From: Pseudonocardia terrae
Lineage (GTDB): Bacteria > Actinomycetota > Actinomycetes > Mycobacteriales > Pseudonocardiaceae
Reading direction: 5' to 3'
DNA length: 64,000 nt
NCBI RefSeq assembly: GCF_021343995.1
Contig: NZ_JAJTTE010000015.1
Location: 1-64,000, forward strand
Shown here in pieces: positions 44,229-52,665 of this stretch (positions are counted from its first letter, which is position 1; every line of letters starts with the position of its first letter). The notes below the pieces were generated by a model. The model had not been told where the DNA came from. It saw only the letters and a program-made list of their open reading frames with translations, and made no database searches. The position numbers were made by a program, and so were the translations under genes.

Positions 44229-45703
44229 CCAAGCCCGACCTGATCATCCGCGACGTCCAGGTCGTGCGGCCCGGCGGCGGTGACCCGCAGCACGCCGACA
44301 TCGCCGTGACCGACGGGCGGGTGTCCGAGGTCGCGCCCCGGATCGAGGTGCCCGAGGGCACCGCCGTCCACGAGGGCCGCGGCCGGCTCGCGTTCCCCGG
44401 TGTCGTCGACGCGCACCAGCACTGGGGCATCTACAACCCGCTCGCCGAGGACACCGCCACCGAGAGCCGCGCCTGCGCCCAGGGCGGCGTCACCACCTCG
44501 CTGACCTACATGCGGACCGGGCAGTACTACCTCAACCGCGGCGGCAGCTACGCCGAGGTCTTCCCCGAGGTGCTGGCCGCGGCCGAGGGGCGCTCGTACG
44601 TCGACTACGCCTTCCACCTCGCCCCGATGCAGCGCTCGCACATCGACGAGATCCCGGCGCTGGTCCGCGACCACGGGGTGACCTCGTTCAAGATCTTCAT
44701 GTTCTACGGCAGCCACGGCCTGCACGGGCGCTCGGCGGACCAGAACTCCTTCCTCATGATCCCCGAGGGCGAGCGGTACGACCTGGCGCACTTCGAGTTC
44801 GTCATGCGCGGCATCCAGGCCGCCCGCGAGGCGAACCCGGAGATCGCCGACCAGATCTCGCTGTCGCTGCACTGCGAGACGGCCGAGATCATGACCGCGT
44901 ACACGAAGCTCGTCGAGGAGGAGGGCCGGCTCACCGGCCTCGAGGCCTACAGCGCCTCCCGCCCGCCGCACTCCGAGGGCCTCGCGGTCACCATCGCCTC
45001 CTACCTCGCCCACGAGACGCAGCTGCCCACGATCAACCTGCTGCACCTGTCGTCGGCGAAGGCGATGGAGGCGGCGATGACGATGCAGCGCGCCTTCCCG
45101 CACGTCGACTTCCGCCGCGAGGTCACCATCGGCCACCTGCTCGCCGATGTGACGACCGCCGACGGCATCGGCGGCAAGGTGAACCCACCCCTGCGGCCCC
45201 GCGCGGACGTCGAGGCGCTGTGGGAGCACCTGCTGGGCGGCGACGTCAGCTGGGTCGTCTCCGACCACGCCTGCTGCAAGGAGGAGACGAAGTTCGGCTC
45301 CGGCGGCACCGACAAGGCGGACGTGTTCGCCGCCAAGTCCGGCTTCGGCGGCACCGAGTACCTCCTGCCGGGTCTCGTCGGCGAGGGCCGCAAGCGCGGG
45401 CTCTCGATGTCCCGCGTGGCCGAGCTGACCGCCTGGAACCCGGCCCAGCGGCTCGGGCTGCCGACCAAGGGCGACATCGCCCCGGGCTTCGACGCCGACA
45501 TCGCGCTCGTCGACCCGGACCGCTCGTACGTCGTCGACCCGGCGGACTCCGAGTCGACGCAGGAGTACACGCCCTTCCGCGGGCTGGAGATCGGCTCGAC
45601 GGTCACCACCACGTTCCTGCGCGGACGTCCGGTCTACGACGACGGCAAGGTCGTCGGCGAGCCGACCGGGCGCTACCTGCACCGGCCGACCGGCCGGGCC
45701 TGA
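44225..45703 (+). CDS. dihydropyrimidinase/hydantoinase-like cyclic amidohydrolase
   Basis: A 492-residue amidohydrolase with a complete binuclear metal site: His64 and His66 (DAHQHW), the Lys156 to be carboxylated (SFKIFMFYG), His216 (LHCET), His274 (LHLSS) and Asp347 (SDHACC). It fits the dihydropyrimidinase/allantoinase/hydantoinase group, which opens cyclic amides or imides. The ATG overlaps the FAD-dehydrogenase stop as ATGA. A terminator follows at 45724. Confidence 0.92.
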   Translation: MTKPDLIIRDVQVVRPGGGDPQHADIAVTDGRVSEVAPRIEVPEGTAVHEGRGRLAFPGVVDAHQHWGIYNPLAEDTATESRACAQGGVTTSLTYMRTGQYYLNRGGSYAEVFPEVLAAAEGRSYVDYAFHLAPMQRSHIDEIPALVRDHGVTSFKIFMFYGSHGLHGRSADQNSFLMIPEGERYDLAHFEFVMRGIQAAREANPEIADQISLSLHCETAEIMTAYTKLVEEEGRLTGLEAYSASRPPHSEGLAVTIASYLAHETQLPTINLLHLSSAKAMEAAMTMQRAFPHVDFRREVTIGHLLADVTTADGIGGKVNPPLRPRADVEALWEHLLGGDVSWVVSDHACCKEETKFGSGGTDKADVFAAKSGFGGTEYLLPGLVGEGRKRGLSMSRVAELTAWNPAQRLGLPTKGDIAPGFDADIALVDPDRSYVVDPADSESTQEYTPFRGLEIGSTVTTTFLRGRPVYDDGKVVGEPTGRYLHRPTGRA

Positions 45704-45723
45704 GCGACACCGGCCCGCTCGTC

Positions 45724-45762
45724 CGGGCCCCGCGGTTCCGTGCGCCGGATCCGCGGGGCCCG
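45724..45762 (+). terminator. hairpin after amidohydrolase
   Basis: CGGGCCCCGCGG (45724-45735) and its perfect complement (45751-45762) form a 12-bp stem around a 15-nt loop, 20 nt after the stop and before the RecQ gene. Confidence 0.8.
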
Positions 45763-45798
45763 TCCCGTTCTGTCGGGGGGTGCCGCCACGATGGGGGC

Positions 45799-47892
45799 AT
45801 GACGACCACGGAGCCCGATCTCCGCTCCCGCGCCGAGGAGCTGCTGCAGACCCTCGCCGGCGAGGGCGCCCGGCTGCGCGAGGACCAGTGGACCGCCATC
45901 CACGCCCTCGTCGCCGAGCACCGGCGTGCGCTGGTCGTGCAGCGCACCGGGTGGGGCAAGTCCGCGGTGTACTTCCTGGCCACGGCGCTGCTGCGGGAGC
46001 AGGGCGCGGGGCCCACGGTGATCGTGTCGCCGCTGCTCGCGCTGATGCGCAACCAGATCGACGCGGCGACCCGGGCCGGGATCGTGGCCGTCACCGTCAA
46101 CTCCGCGAACCTCGACGAGTGGGAACGGACCTACGCCGAGATCGCCGCCGGCGAGGTCGACGTGCTGCTCGTCAGCCCGGAGCGGCTGAACAACCCGGAC
46201 TTCCGGGACCGTGTGCTGCCCGAGCTGACCCGGACCGCGGGCATGCTGGTGGTCGACGAGGCGCACTGCGTGTCCGACTGGGGGCACGACTTCCGGCCCG
46301 ACTACCGGCGGCTGCGGGCGCTCATCGCCGAGCTGCCGCCCGGGATCCCCGTGCTGGCCACCACGGCCACGGCGAACGACCGGGTGGTCACGGACGTGAC
46401 CGAGCAGCTGGGATTGCAGTCCGGCGAGCCGCTGGTGCTGCGCGGGTCGCTCGACCGGGCGTCGTTGCGGCTCTCGGTGGTGGACATCAGGAGCCCGGCG
46501 GACCGGCTGGCCTGGCTCGCCTCGCGGCTCGACGAGCTGCCCGGCGCCGGGATCGTCTACACGCTCACCGTGCAGGCGGCCGAGGAGGTCGCGGAGTTCC
46601 TGCGCTCGCGGGGGTTCGCGGTGCGGGCGTACACGGGGAAGACGGACGCGGAGGAGCGGCTCGACGCCGAGGGCGACCTGTTGGCCAATCGGGTGAAGGC
46701 CTTGGTCGCCACGTCGGCACTGGGGATGGGCTTCGACAAGCCGGACCTCGGGTTCGTCGTGCACCTCGGGGCGCCGTCCTCGCCGGTGGCCTACTACCAG
46801 CAGATCGGTCGCGCCGGGCGTGCCCTGGACCGGGCGGAGGTGGTGCTCCTGCCCGGGCAGGAGGACCGGGAGATCTGGGCGTACTTCGCCTCGCTGGCCT
46901 TCCCGCCGGAGCCGCTGGTGCGTCAGACCCTGGCCGCGCTCTCCGACCAGCCGCTCTCCACCGCCGCGCTGGAGACCCGCGTCGACCTCTCCCGCACCCG
47001 GCTGGAGATGCTGCTCAAGGTCCTCGACTCGGACGGGGCGGCGAAGCGGGTCAAGGGCGGGTGGATCGGCACCGGGGCGGAGTGGGTCTACGACCGGGAG
47101 CGGCACCAGCGGATCGCGGCCGCCCGCAAGGCCGAGCAGCAGGCGATGCTCGACTACCTCACCACGGACGAGTGCCGGCTCGTCTTCCTGCGCCGCCAGC
47201 TCGACGATCCGGACCCCACGCCGTGCGGCCGGTGCGACGTGTGCACCGGCACCGTCTGGTCGCCCGAGGTGTCCGCCGAGGTGTCCGCGGCCGCCGCCGA
47301 GCGGCTCCAGAAACCGGGTGTGGAGATCGCGCCCCGCAAGATGTGGCCGAGCGGGATGAAGGAGCTGGGGATCCCGGTGTCGGGCCGGCTCAAGGCCGAC
47401 GAGCTCGCCGAGCCCGGGCGGGCCGTCGGGCGGCTGTCGGACATCGGCTGGGGCACGCGGCTGCGCGAGCTGCTCGCCGGGCCGGACCAGCCCGTCCCGT
47501 CCGACCTGCTCGACGCCGTGGTGCGCGTGCTCGCCGGCTGGGACTGGGCGCAGCGACCGGTCGGCGTCGTCGGGCTCGGGTCGCGCACTCGCCCGCACCA
47601 ACTCGAGCACCTTTCCCGCCGGATCGCCGAGATCGGGCGGCTGCCGCTGCTGGGCACGCTCCCTCCGGCCGGTGAGCGCCCGGGCACGCACGAGAACTCG
47701 GCACAGCGGCTCGCCGCGGTGTGGGAGGGGTTCGACACCGCCGCGCTGCCCGACCTCGCGGGCCTCGACGGCCCGGTGCTGCTGGTCGACGACCTGGTCG
47801 ACTCGGGCTGGACGATGACCGTCGCCGCCCGGGCGGTCCGCCGCGCCGGCGCCCCCGCGGTCCTCCCGCTCGCCCTGACCCTGGCGGGCTGA
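45799..47892 (+). CDS. RecQ family DNA helicase with phosphoribosyltransferase-like C-terminus
   Basis: A 697-residue superfamily 2 helicase. Motif I QRTGWGKS at 48-55, DEAH at 153-156, motif III ATTATAND, motif VI QQIGRAGRALDRAE, then a zinc-binding CGRCDVC segment. The last 200 residues depart from RecQ: IAPRKMWPSGMKELGIPVSGRLKADELAEPGRAVGRLSD, and a PRPP-loop-like VLLVDDLVDSGWT at 660-672. Fusion of RecQ to such a tail is known in actinomycetes. Its role may be to bind a nucleotide or phosphoribosyl compound. ATG 45799. Confidence 0.9.
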   Translation: MTTTEPDLRSRAEELLQTLAGEGARLREDQWTAIHALVAEHRRALVVQRTGWGKSAVYFLATALLREQGAGPTVIVSPLLALMRNQIDAATRAGIVAVTVNSANLDEWERTYAEIAAGEVDVLLVSPERLNNPDFRDRVLPELTRTAGMLVVDEAHCVSDWGHDFRPDYRRLRALIAELPPGIPVLATTATANDRVVTDVTEQLGLQSGEPLVLRGSLDRASLRLSVVDIRSPADRLAWLASRLDELPGAGIVYTLTVQAAEEVAEFLRSRGFAVRAYTGKTDAEERLDAEGDLLANRVKALVATSALGMGFDKPDLGFVVHLGAPSSPVAYYQQIGRAGRALDRAEVVLLPGQEDREIWAYFASLAFPPEPLVRQTLAALSDQPLSTAALETRVDLSRTRLEMLLKVLDSDGAAKRVKGGWIGTGAEWVYDRERHQRIAAARKAEQQAMLDYLTTDECRLVFLRRQLDDPDPTPCGRCDVCTGTVWSPEVSAEVSAAAAERLQKPGVEIAPRKMWPSGMKELGIPVSGRLKADELAEPGRAVGRLSDIGWGTRLRELLAGPDQPVPSDLLDAVVRVLAGWDWAQRPVGVVGLGSRTRPHQLEHLSRRIAEIGRLPLLGTLPPAGERPGTHENSAQRLAAVWEGFDTAALPDLAGLDGPVLLVDDLVDSGWTMTVAARAVRRAGAPAVLPLALTLAG

Positions 47893-47969
47893 CCCGCTCT
47901 GCGAGGTGGTCGGGCGGGCCTGTCCGCGGCTCGCCGACTCGGCGACTCGATGCGGGTCGCTGTGCCCCA

Positions 47970-49309
47970 TGATCGCTGGTCGCGGAGTGGAAGGGTCGAG
48001 ATCCGACCGTCCCGCTCCACAACCGGTGATCTTGTCCGCGGCTCGCTGACTCGGCGACTCGGCCGCGCCCTCAACCCATTCCGCGGCTCGCCTGGAGCGG
48101 GCGGCGACACCATGCTCGCTAGCCCTGGAGCCACAGGGGCGAAATCCGACCCTCCTACTGCAGGACCGGTGATCTGCCCGCAGGCCGGTGGATCTCTCGG
48201 GGCTGCTGTGCACCGTGATCGCTGGTCGTGGAGCAAGAGAGTCGAAATCCGACTGTGCCGCTCCACGCCCAGTGATCGTGCCCGCGTTCGCCGGACCCTC
48301 GAGACCGCTGGGCACCGTGATCGCTGGTCGTGGAGCAAGAGAGTCGAAATCCGACCGTGCCGCTCCACGCCCAGTGATCTTGCCCGCGTTCGCCGGACCC
48401 TCGAGACCGCTGTGCACCGTGATCGCTGGTCGTGGAGCAAGAGAGTCGAAATCCGACCGTCCCGCTCCACAACCATTGATCTCGTCGGTAGGTGACGGAC
48501 CTGTTGGCTGCCTGATTGTGAGGCGCGCAGCGCACGCGCCACTTCCCGCGACACCTCACCCTCGACCTACTCTGCCGCTCCCCGGAGCGGGCCGAGGCAC
48601 CATGATCGCCAGCCGTGGAGCCAGACGGTCGAAATCCGACCGTCCTCCTCCAGGACAGACGATCTTGTGCGCAGGCCGGAGGTCTCTCGGGGCTGTTGCG
48701 CGCCATGATCGCCGGCCGTGGAGCAGGAGGGTCGAAATCCGACCGTCCTGCTCCAGAACTGGTGATCTTGTCCGCGGCTCGGCGGCCCCCTGGGACCGCG
48801 GTACACCGTGATCGCTGGTCGTGGAGCGAGAGGGTCGAGATCCGACTGCCCTGCTCCACGACCAGTGATCTTGCCCCGGCCAGCGGCAGCCTGAATCTGG
48901 GGCGCGGAGCGGCAGCCTGATCTGAGGCGCGGAGCGACAGCCTGGATCTGGGGCGCGGAGCGGAAGCGCTCACCGCGGTTCTCGCTCCCGACGCGCGATT
49001 TGGCGGCTCGGCCGACGCCGACGACACCATGATCGCCGGTTGTGGAGCAGACGAGTCGAAATCCGACCATGTCGCTCCAGAACCGGTGATCTTGCGTGCA
49101 GCCCCTGAATCGGCGTCCCGGGTGCCGGTCGGTGCGCACCATGATCACTAGTCGTGGAGCGGGAGAGCCGGAATTCGACTGTCCTTCTCCAGAATCCGTG
49201 ATCTTGTCCGCAGAGCGGTGGATCTCTCGGGGCTGTCGTGCGCCGTGATCGCTGGTTGTGGAGTAGAAGAGTCGAAATTCGACCGTCCGACTCCACGACC
49301 GGTGATCTT
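47970..49309. repeat. array of eleven 65-bp imperfect palindromes at about 102-104-bp period
   Basis: Copies start near 47970, 48111, 48215, 48317, 48419, 48602, 48704, 48808, 49029, 49141 and 49245, each about 65 bp. The left arm is close to GATCGCTGGTCGTGGAGC, the centre close to GTCGAAATCCGAC, and the right arm GCTCCACGACCAGTGATC, so each unit folds into a long hairpin with an inner stem. Seven of ten start-to-start distances are 102-112 bp. Linkers are also related (three share GGATCTCTCGGGGCTG-like text). Copy 48111 is the most diverged. The pairing is kept in copy 49245 by a paired change (GGAGT with ACTCC), which favours selection or gene conversion on the palindrome. Confidence 0.9.
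48882..48958. repeat. 25-26-bp tandem repeat, three copies, within the palindrome region
   Basis: Units start at 48882, 48908 and 48933 with the shared text CAGCCTG-ATCTG-GGCGCGGAGCG. A degenerate relative lies at about 48507-48534 (GCCTGATTGTGAGGCGCGCAGCG). They occupy the wider gap between palindromes 8 and 9. Confidence 0.8.
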
Positions 49310-49519
49310 GTGAGCGGGCCGGTGGGTTCTCCCGGAGTCGCTGTGCGCCGTCCTACATTCGGACGACACCGATTGCGGCTGTGGCGCCCCGTGCGCAGCA
49401 CACGCAGAGCGCCAGGTGGAGGAACGGCCGGGTCGCCGGTGAGTACCCGAGCGGGGGTAGGACCGACGCCTACCGCACCGCGCGTAGCCGTTCGCTCACG
49501 GGGCCCGTCAGGGTGAATC

Positions 49520-49529
49520 ACACGCGTGT
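49520..49529. promoter_or_regulatory. palindrome ACACGCGTGT upstream of 49582 gene
   Basis: A perfect 10-bp palindrome in the sequence TCACACGCGTGTAATACC lies 53-62 nt before the GTG at 49582. Its AT-rich right flank (GTAATAC) could be a -10 element, so the palindrome may be an operator. Confidence 0.35.
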
Positions 49530-49581
49530 AATACCTTCCGGTCTCGCCCCCCACCGACTCCCGTGAGAGAGGACGAGCCCC

Positions 49582-50040
49582 GTGACTCAGAACCTCGAGA
49601 CCATCCTCACCGACCCCGCGCGCCGGCCCGCCGTCGTCGCCGACCTGAACGAGCTCGTCGGGCAGGAGGTGAAGGACAAGGGCGGCATGTCCGGCGCCGC
49701 CATCAAGCTCGGCTACCAGACGGTGTCGAAGGTCCGGCCCGGTGTCGTGCCCTCGGCCGTCGACCGCATGCTGCCGCAGTTCGCCGGTGCCCTGCAGCCC
49801 TTCTACGCCGACTACAAGGCCGGTGCCGCGGGCAGCGACTTCGGTGCCTACCTGGCGGGCCGCCCCGAGGTCGCCGACGCGCTCCTCGGCGTCACCGACC
49901 GGCGTGCCGAGAACTCCAGCTCGGATGCGCTGAAGAAGGCCTACGCCAAGCTGCGCCCAAACGCCCGCAAGAACGTCGAGGAGGCCCTCCCCCGCCTCGG
50001 CAGCCTCATCGGCAAGCACGCCGCCTCCGCCGGCGCCTGA
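49582..50040 (+). CDS. conserved hypothetical actinomycete protein
   Basis: A 152-residue, mostly helical soluble protein starting MTQNLETILTDPARRPAVVADLNELVGQEV. A middle GAAIKLGYQTVSKVRPGVVPSAVDRMLPQFAGALQPFYADY segment and the C-terminal KLRPNARKNVEEALPRLGSLIGKHAA suggest a small all-alpha fold; it may belong to DUF6918, which I recall only weakly. No catalytic motif. GTG with GAGAGGA upstream. It follows the palindrome array, so its expression could be affected by it. Confidence 0.75.
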   Translation: MTQNLETILTDPARRPAVVADLNELVGQEVKDKGGMSGAAIKLGYQTVSKVRPGVVPSAVDRMLPQFAGALQPFYADYKAGAAGSDFGAYLAGRPEVADALLGVTDRRAENSSSDALKKAYAKLRPNARKNVEEALPRLGSLIGKHAASAGA

Positions 50041-50077
50041 GAGCCGGCTCCGCGTCTGCCGCACGGCAGGCCGGCGA

Positions 50078-50109
50078 GGGCCGGGGCGCCGACGACGTCG
50101 CCCCGGCCC
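50078..50109 (+). terminator. hairpin terminator after 49582 gene
   Basis: GGGCCGGGGCG (50078-50088) and its complement (50099-50109) form a perfect 11-bp stem with a 10-nt loop, 38 nt after the stop. Confidence 0.8.
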
Positions 50110-50190
50110 GTCCGGCCGCCCTCCGGATCCGGACCCGGCGCCCCGGACTCAATGCCCCTCGAGCACCACCGGCCCCACCGGGCTATTCAC

Positions 50191-50460
50191 CCGGCCTCTC
50201 CACCACCCGGCTCCGCACACCCGGCTCAGCACCACCCGGGCAGCCACAACCCGGCTCCGCACCACCCCGCTCCGCACCACCCGGCTCCGCACCACCCGGC
50301 CTCTGCACCACCCGGCCTCCGCACCACCCGGCCTCCGCACCACCCGGCTCCGCACCACCCGGCTCCGCACCACCCGGCTCTGCACCACCCGGCTCTGCAC
50401 CACCCGGCTCTGCACCACCCGGCTTCGCACCACCCGGGCATGCACCACCCGGACTCAGCG
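50191..50460. repeat. 15/16-bp minisatellite, about 17 units
   Basis: Units close to CCGGCTCCGCACCAC repeat from 50191 to 50460. Most are 15 bp, but at least four (50191, 50296, 50312, 50328) are 16 bp and one is 14 bp, so no reading frame is kept. It lies between the terminator of the 49582 gene and the 3' end of the convergent 50455 gene. The last unit reaches that gene's stop codon. Confidence 0.9.
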
Positions 50461-50841
50461 CTGTGGCCCCGCCTCGCCGAGCAGGTCGGCGACCAGCCGC
50501 TCGGACAGCCCCTCGGGTTCCCCACGCCAGGCCTGGTCGGCGTAGTCGAGCAGCTCCGCGGCGATCAGCTGGCCCACCGGGCCGGGGTAGCGGTCGAGGG
50601 CCACGCTGACCGCGCGCCGGACCCGCAGGACGTCCTCGGTCTCGAGCGGCGTGGGGCGTGCGGGCCGCACCGTCCACGGCGGCCGGGTCCGGATCGGCCC
50701 GGTCGTCCACCGGCCCGCGGGCGGCTCCAGGAGCACCCCGCGCTGCCGGTCACGCCCGCTCTCCCCGCCGTTCACCCCCGCCGGTTCGCCCCGCCCCCGG
50801 CCGCCGTTACCCGCCCCGGGCAGGGGCATCTGGTGGATCAC
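50455..50841 (-). CDS. hypothetical protein
   Basis: A 128-residue product. The first 55 residues are Gly/Arg/Pro-rich and look disordered; the C-terminal half (TPLETEDVLRVRRAVSVALDRYPGPVGQLIAAELLDYADQAW, then LSERLVADLL) is a plausible helical domain with normal codon pattern. Start uncertain: the real one could be internal, near 50700. No family recognised. Its 3' end abuts the minisatellite. Confidence 0.6.
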   Translation of the reverse strand: MIHQMPLPGAGNGGRGRGEPAGVNGGESGRDRQRGVLLEPPAGRWTTGPIRTRPPWTVRPARPTPLETEDVLRVRRAVSVALDRYPGPVGQLIAAELLDYADQAWRGEPEGLSERLVADLLGEAGPQR

Positions 50842-50993
50842 CCGCCGCGGCCGCGGCGCCCGCGCGACCCCTGGCCGCGTTGTCGCCGGGCCCGAAGACG
50901 CCCGGTTCGAGGACCCGGCTCCGCCTTGCCAGGAGCCGCCCGGATCACCGAGCCCATCGACGGTGACCGACCAGACGCCCCTAGGCTCGGATC

Positions 50994-51437
50994 GTGCCTC
51001 ATGATCTCGTGCTCAAGGGCATGAACGCCGTGCATCGCCTGCTGCTCAAGGCGACCGGCGGCCGCGTCGGCCACGACGCCGCGGGGATGCCCGTCCTCGA
51101 GCTGACCACCCTCGGCCGGCGCAGCGGGGAGCCCCGTTCGGTCCTGCTCACCGCGCCGCTGGTGGAGGGCGACACCCTGGTGGTGGTCGCCTCGCGGGGT
51201 GGCGACGACCGCCACCCGGCCTGGTTCCTCAACCTGCGCGACCGCCCCGAGGTGCAGGTCTCGGTGCGCGGCGGCCCGCGCGAGCCCCGCCGGGCGGAGA
51301 TCGTGGGGCCCGACGAGCGGCCGGTGCTGTGGGAGCGGATCGCCTCGCGCTACCGCAACTACGCGGGCTACCAGCGCCGGACCGAGCGGGAGATCCCGCT
51401 GGTCAGGCTGGTGCCGGTGCCACCACCAGCCGACTGA
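50994..51437 (+). CDS. F420/deazaflavin-dependent nitroreductase-family protein
   Basis: A 147-residue split-barrel protein. MNAVHRLLLKATGGRVGHDAAGMPVLELTTLGRRSGEPRSVLL and HPAWFLNLRDRPEVQVSVRGG match the deazaflavin (F420)-dependent nitroreductase/DDN family of actinomycetes, which reduces nitro or quinone compounds. GTG 50994. Its 3' end overlaps the convergent methyltransferase gene by 35 nt. Confidence 0.9.
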   Translation: MPHDLVLKGMNAVHRLLLKATGGRVGHDAAGMPVLELTTLGRRSGEPRSVLLTAPLVEGDTLVVVASRGGDDRHPAWFLNLRDRPEVQVSVRGGPREPRRAEIVGPDERPVLWERIASRYRNYAGYQRRTEREIPLVRLVPVPPPAD

Positions 51438-52593
51438 GCTCCTTCTCGACGACCGCGCCCTCGCCGGGCAGCGCCGCCCCGGCGGGCACGGCGAGGATCC
51501 GCAGGTCCGCCGCGTGCGGCCGGCCGGCCGCGTGCCAGGCCTCGATGCCGGCCCGCAGCAGCTGCACCGCCGTCTCGCCCTCGGGCCCGAAGGCGCGCAC
51601 CCCCGCCGGCTCGGTGACCAGCGCGGCGAGCCCGCCCGACACCGCGACCGCCACGGTCGCACGGCCCTGCCCGGTCGGGACCAGCCAGTGCCCGGGGGCG
51701 TCGTCGGCGTCACCGGTCAGCAGCCGCAGGGCGCCGGGCACGGCCAGCATGAGCCACAGCCCCAGCCCGTCCCAGACGTCCGCGCGCTCCAGGTTCCCGG
51801 TCGAGCGGTGGAGCTTCCGCGGCTCGTCGAGCAGCGCGGCGACCGCCTCCAGATCAGGGCGCGTGCCCTCCGGCACCTGGGCGGCCCACCCGGGCCCCAC
51901 GTGCTCGGTCGCCTCCGGCCCCGCGCCCGCCCCGCGCAGCCGGATGAACGCGCAGCTGCGGACCGAACGGCTCTCCAGGACCCCGTCGGGCCGCAGGTCG
52001 AAAGCCACCGACAGCTGGCTGCCCCGCACGGTCAGCGGGAGCAGCAGCCGCCCGCCCGGCGCGAGCTGGGCCACCCACTCGGGCCGGAGGTCCCAGCTGC
52101 CGACGGTGAGCACGACGCGGTCGTAGGGGGCGGCGTCGGGCACGCCGAGCGCGCCGTCGCCGACCCGTAGGTCCACGCCGGTGATCCCGGCCTGCGCGAG
52201 GTGCCGCGCGGCCTGCTCGACCAGCTCCGCGTCGATGTCCACGGACACGACCCGTCCGGACGGCCCGACGAGCCGGGAGAGGAGCGCGGCGTTGTACCCG
52301 GTGCCCGCACCGATCTCGAGGACGCGGTGCCCGCGCGCCGGCGCCAGCTGCTCGAGCATGATCGCCATCATCGAGGGCTGCGACGCCGAGCTGGTCGCGA
52401 TCCCGTCGACGACCTGGGTCGGGACGGCCTCGTCGGCGTAGGCGTCGCCGATCGGGACGTCGGGCAGGAACAGGTGCCGCGGCACGGCCAGGAAGGCCTC
52501 GACCACGGCGGGCGTGAGCGCACACCCGTGCGACCGGAGGCCGCGCACCATCCGCACGCGGGCCTGATCCGGATCGGTCGCCGGGTCGGTCAT
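51403..52593 (-). CDS. protein-L-isoaspartate O-methyltransferase-like (PCMT family) protein
   Basis: A 396-residue protein. The N-terminal 200 residues are a PCMT methyltransferase: AVPRHLFLPD, the TSSASQPSMMAIMLEQL pre-motif, the SAM-binding VLEIGAGTGYNAALLS and VSVDIDAELVEQA, and the later LTVGSWDLRPEWVAQLAPGGRLLLPL. The last 190 residues are a separate domain seen in long actinomycete versions. It would repair isoaspartate or methylate another protein. ATG 52593. Confidence 0.85.
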   Translation of the reverse strand: MTDPATDPDQARVRMVRGLRSHGCALTPAVVEAFLAVPRHLFLPDVPIGDAYADEAVPTQVVDGIATSSASQPSMMAIMLEQLAPARGHRVLEIGAGTGYNAALLSRLVGPSGRVVSVDIDAELVEQAARHLAQAGITGVDLRVGDGALGVPDAAPYDRVVLTVGSWDLRPEWVAQLAPGGRLLLPLTVRGSQLSVAFDLRPDGVLESRSVRSCAFIRLRGAGAGPEATEHVGPGWAAQVPEGTRPDLEAVAALLDEPRKLHRSTGNLERADVWDGLGLWLMLAVPGALRLLTGDADDAPGHWLVPTGQGRATVAVAVSGGLAALVTEPAGVRAFGPEGETAVQLLRAGIEAWHAAGRPHAADLRILAVPAGAALPGEGAVVEKELSRLVVAPAPA

Positions 52594-52665
52594 CCGCCGA
52601 GTCTGCCCCCGCCCGGCGGTCCGCCGCATCCGTGGTCCGCCGCGCGGGATCGGCTCGGGATCTGC

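Larger units (their letters stand above)
47893..49581. other. 1.7-kb gene-free stretch filled by palindromic repeats
   Basis: Between recQ and the gene at 49582 I see no credible CDS. All long open frames read through the repeats on both strands and translate into repeated peptide blocks with no family. The stretch holds the eleven-copy hairpin array (47970-49309), a smaller 25-26-bp repeat (48882-48958) and, near 49520, the palindrome ACACGCGTGT upstream of the next gene. Confidence 0.8.

Noticed and set aside
45673..48417. 914-residue minus-strand open frame opposite recQ
   Set aside because: Antisense shadow of the RecQ helicase gene continuing into the repeat array.
48155..49030. Open frames across the palindrome array on both strands
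   Set aside because: They translate the repeat itself into recurrent peptide blocks such as GRISTLLLHDQRSR, exist in several frames at once and have no plausible start signals.
47970..49309. CRISPR array
   Set aside because: The 65-bp units are diverged palindromes and the linkers are themselves related, unlike unique spacers between identical short repeats; no cas genes in the window.
50152..51024. Proline/histidine-rich open frame over the minisatellite
   Set aside because: Units of 14, 15 and 16 bp break any frame, and the same stretch is open in several frames; it also overlaps the 50455 gene.
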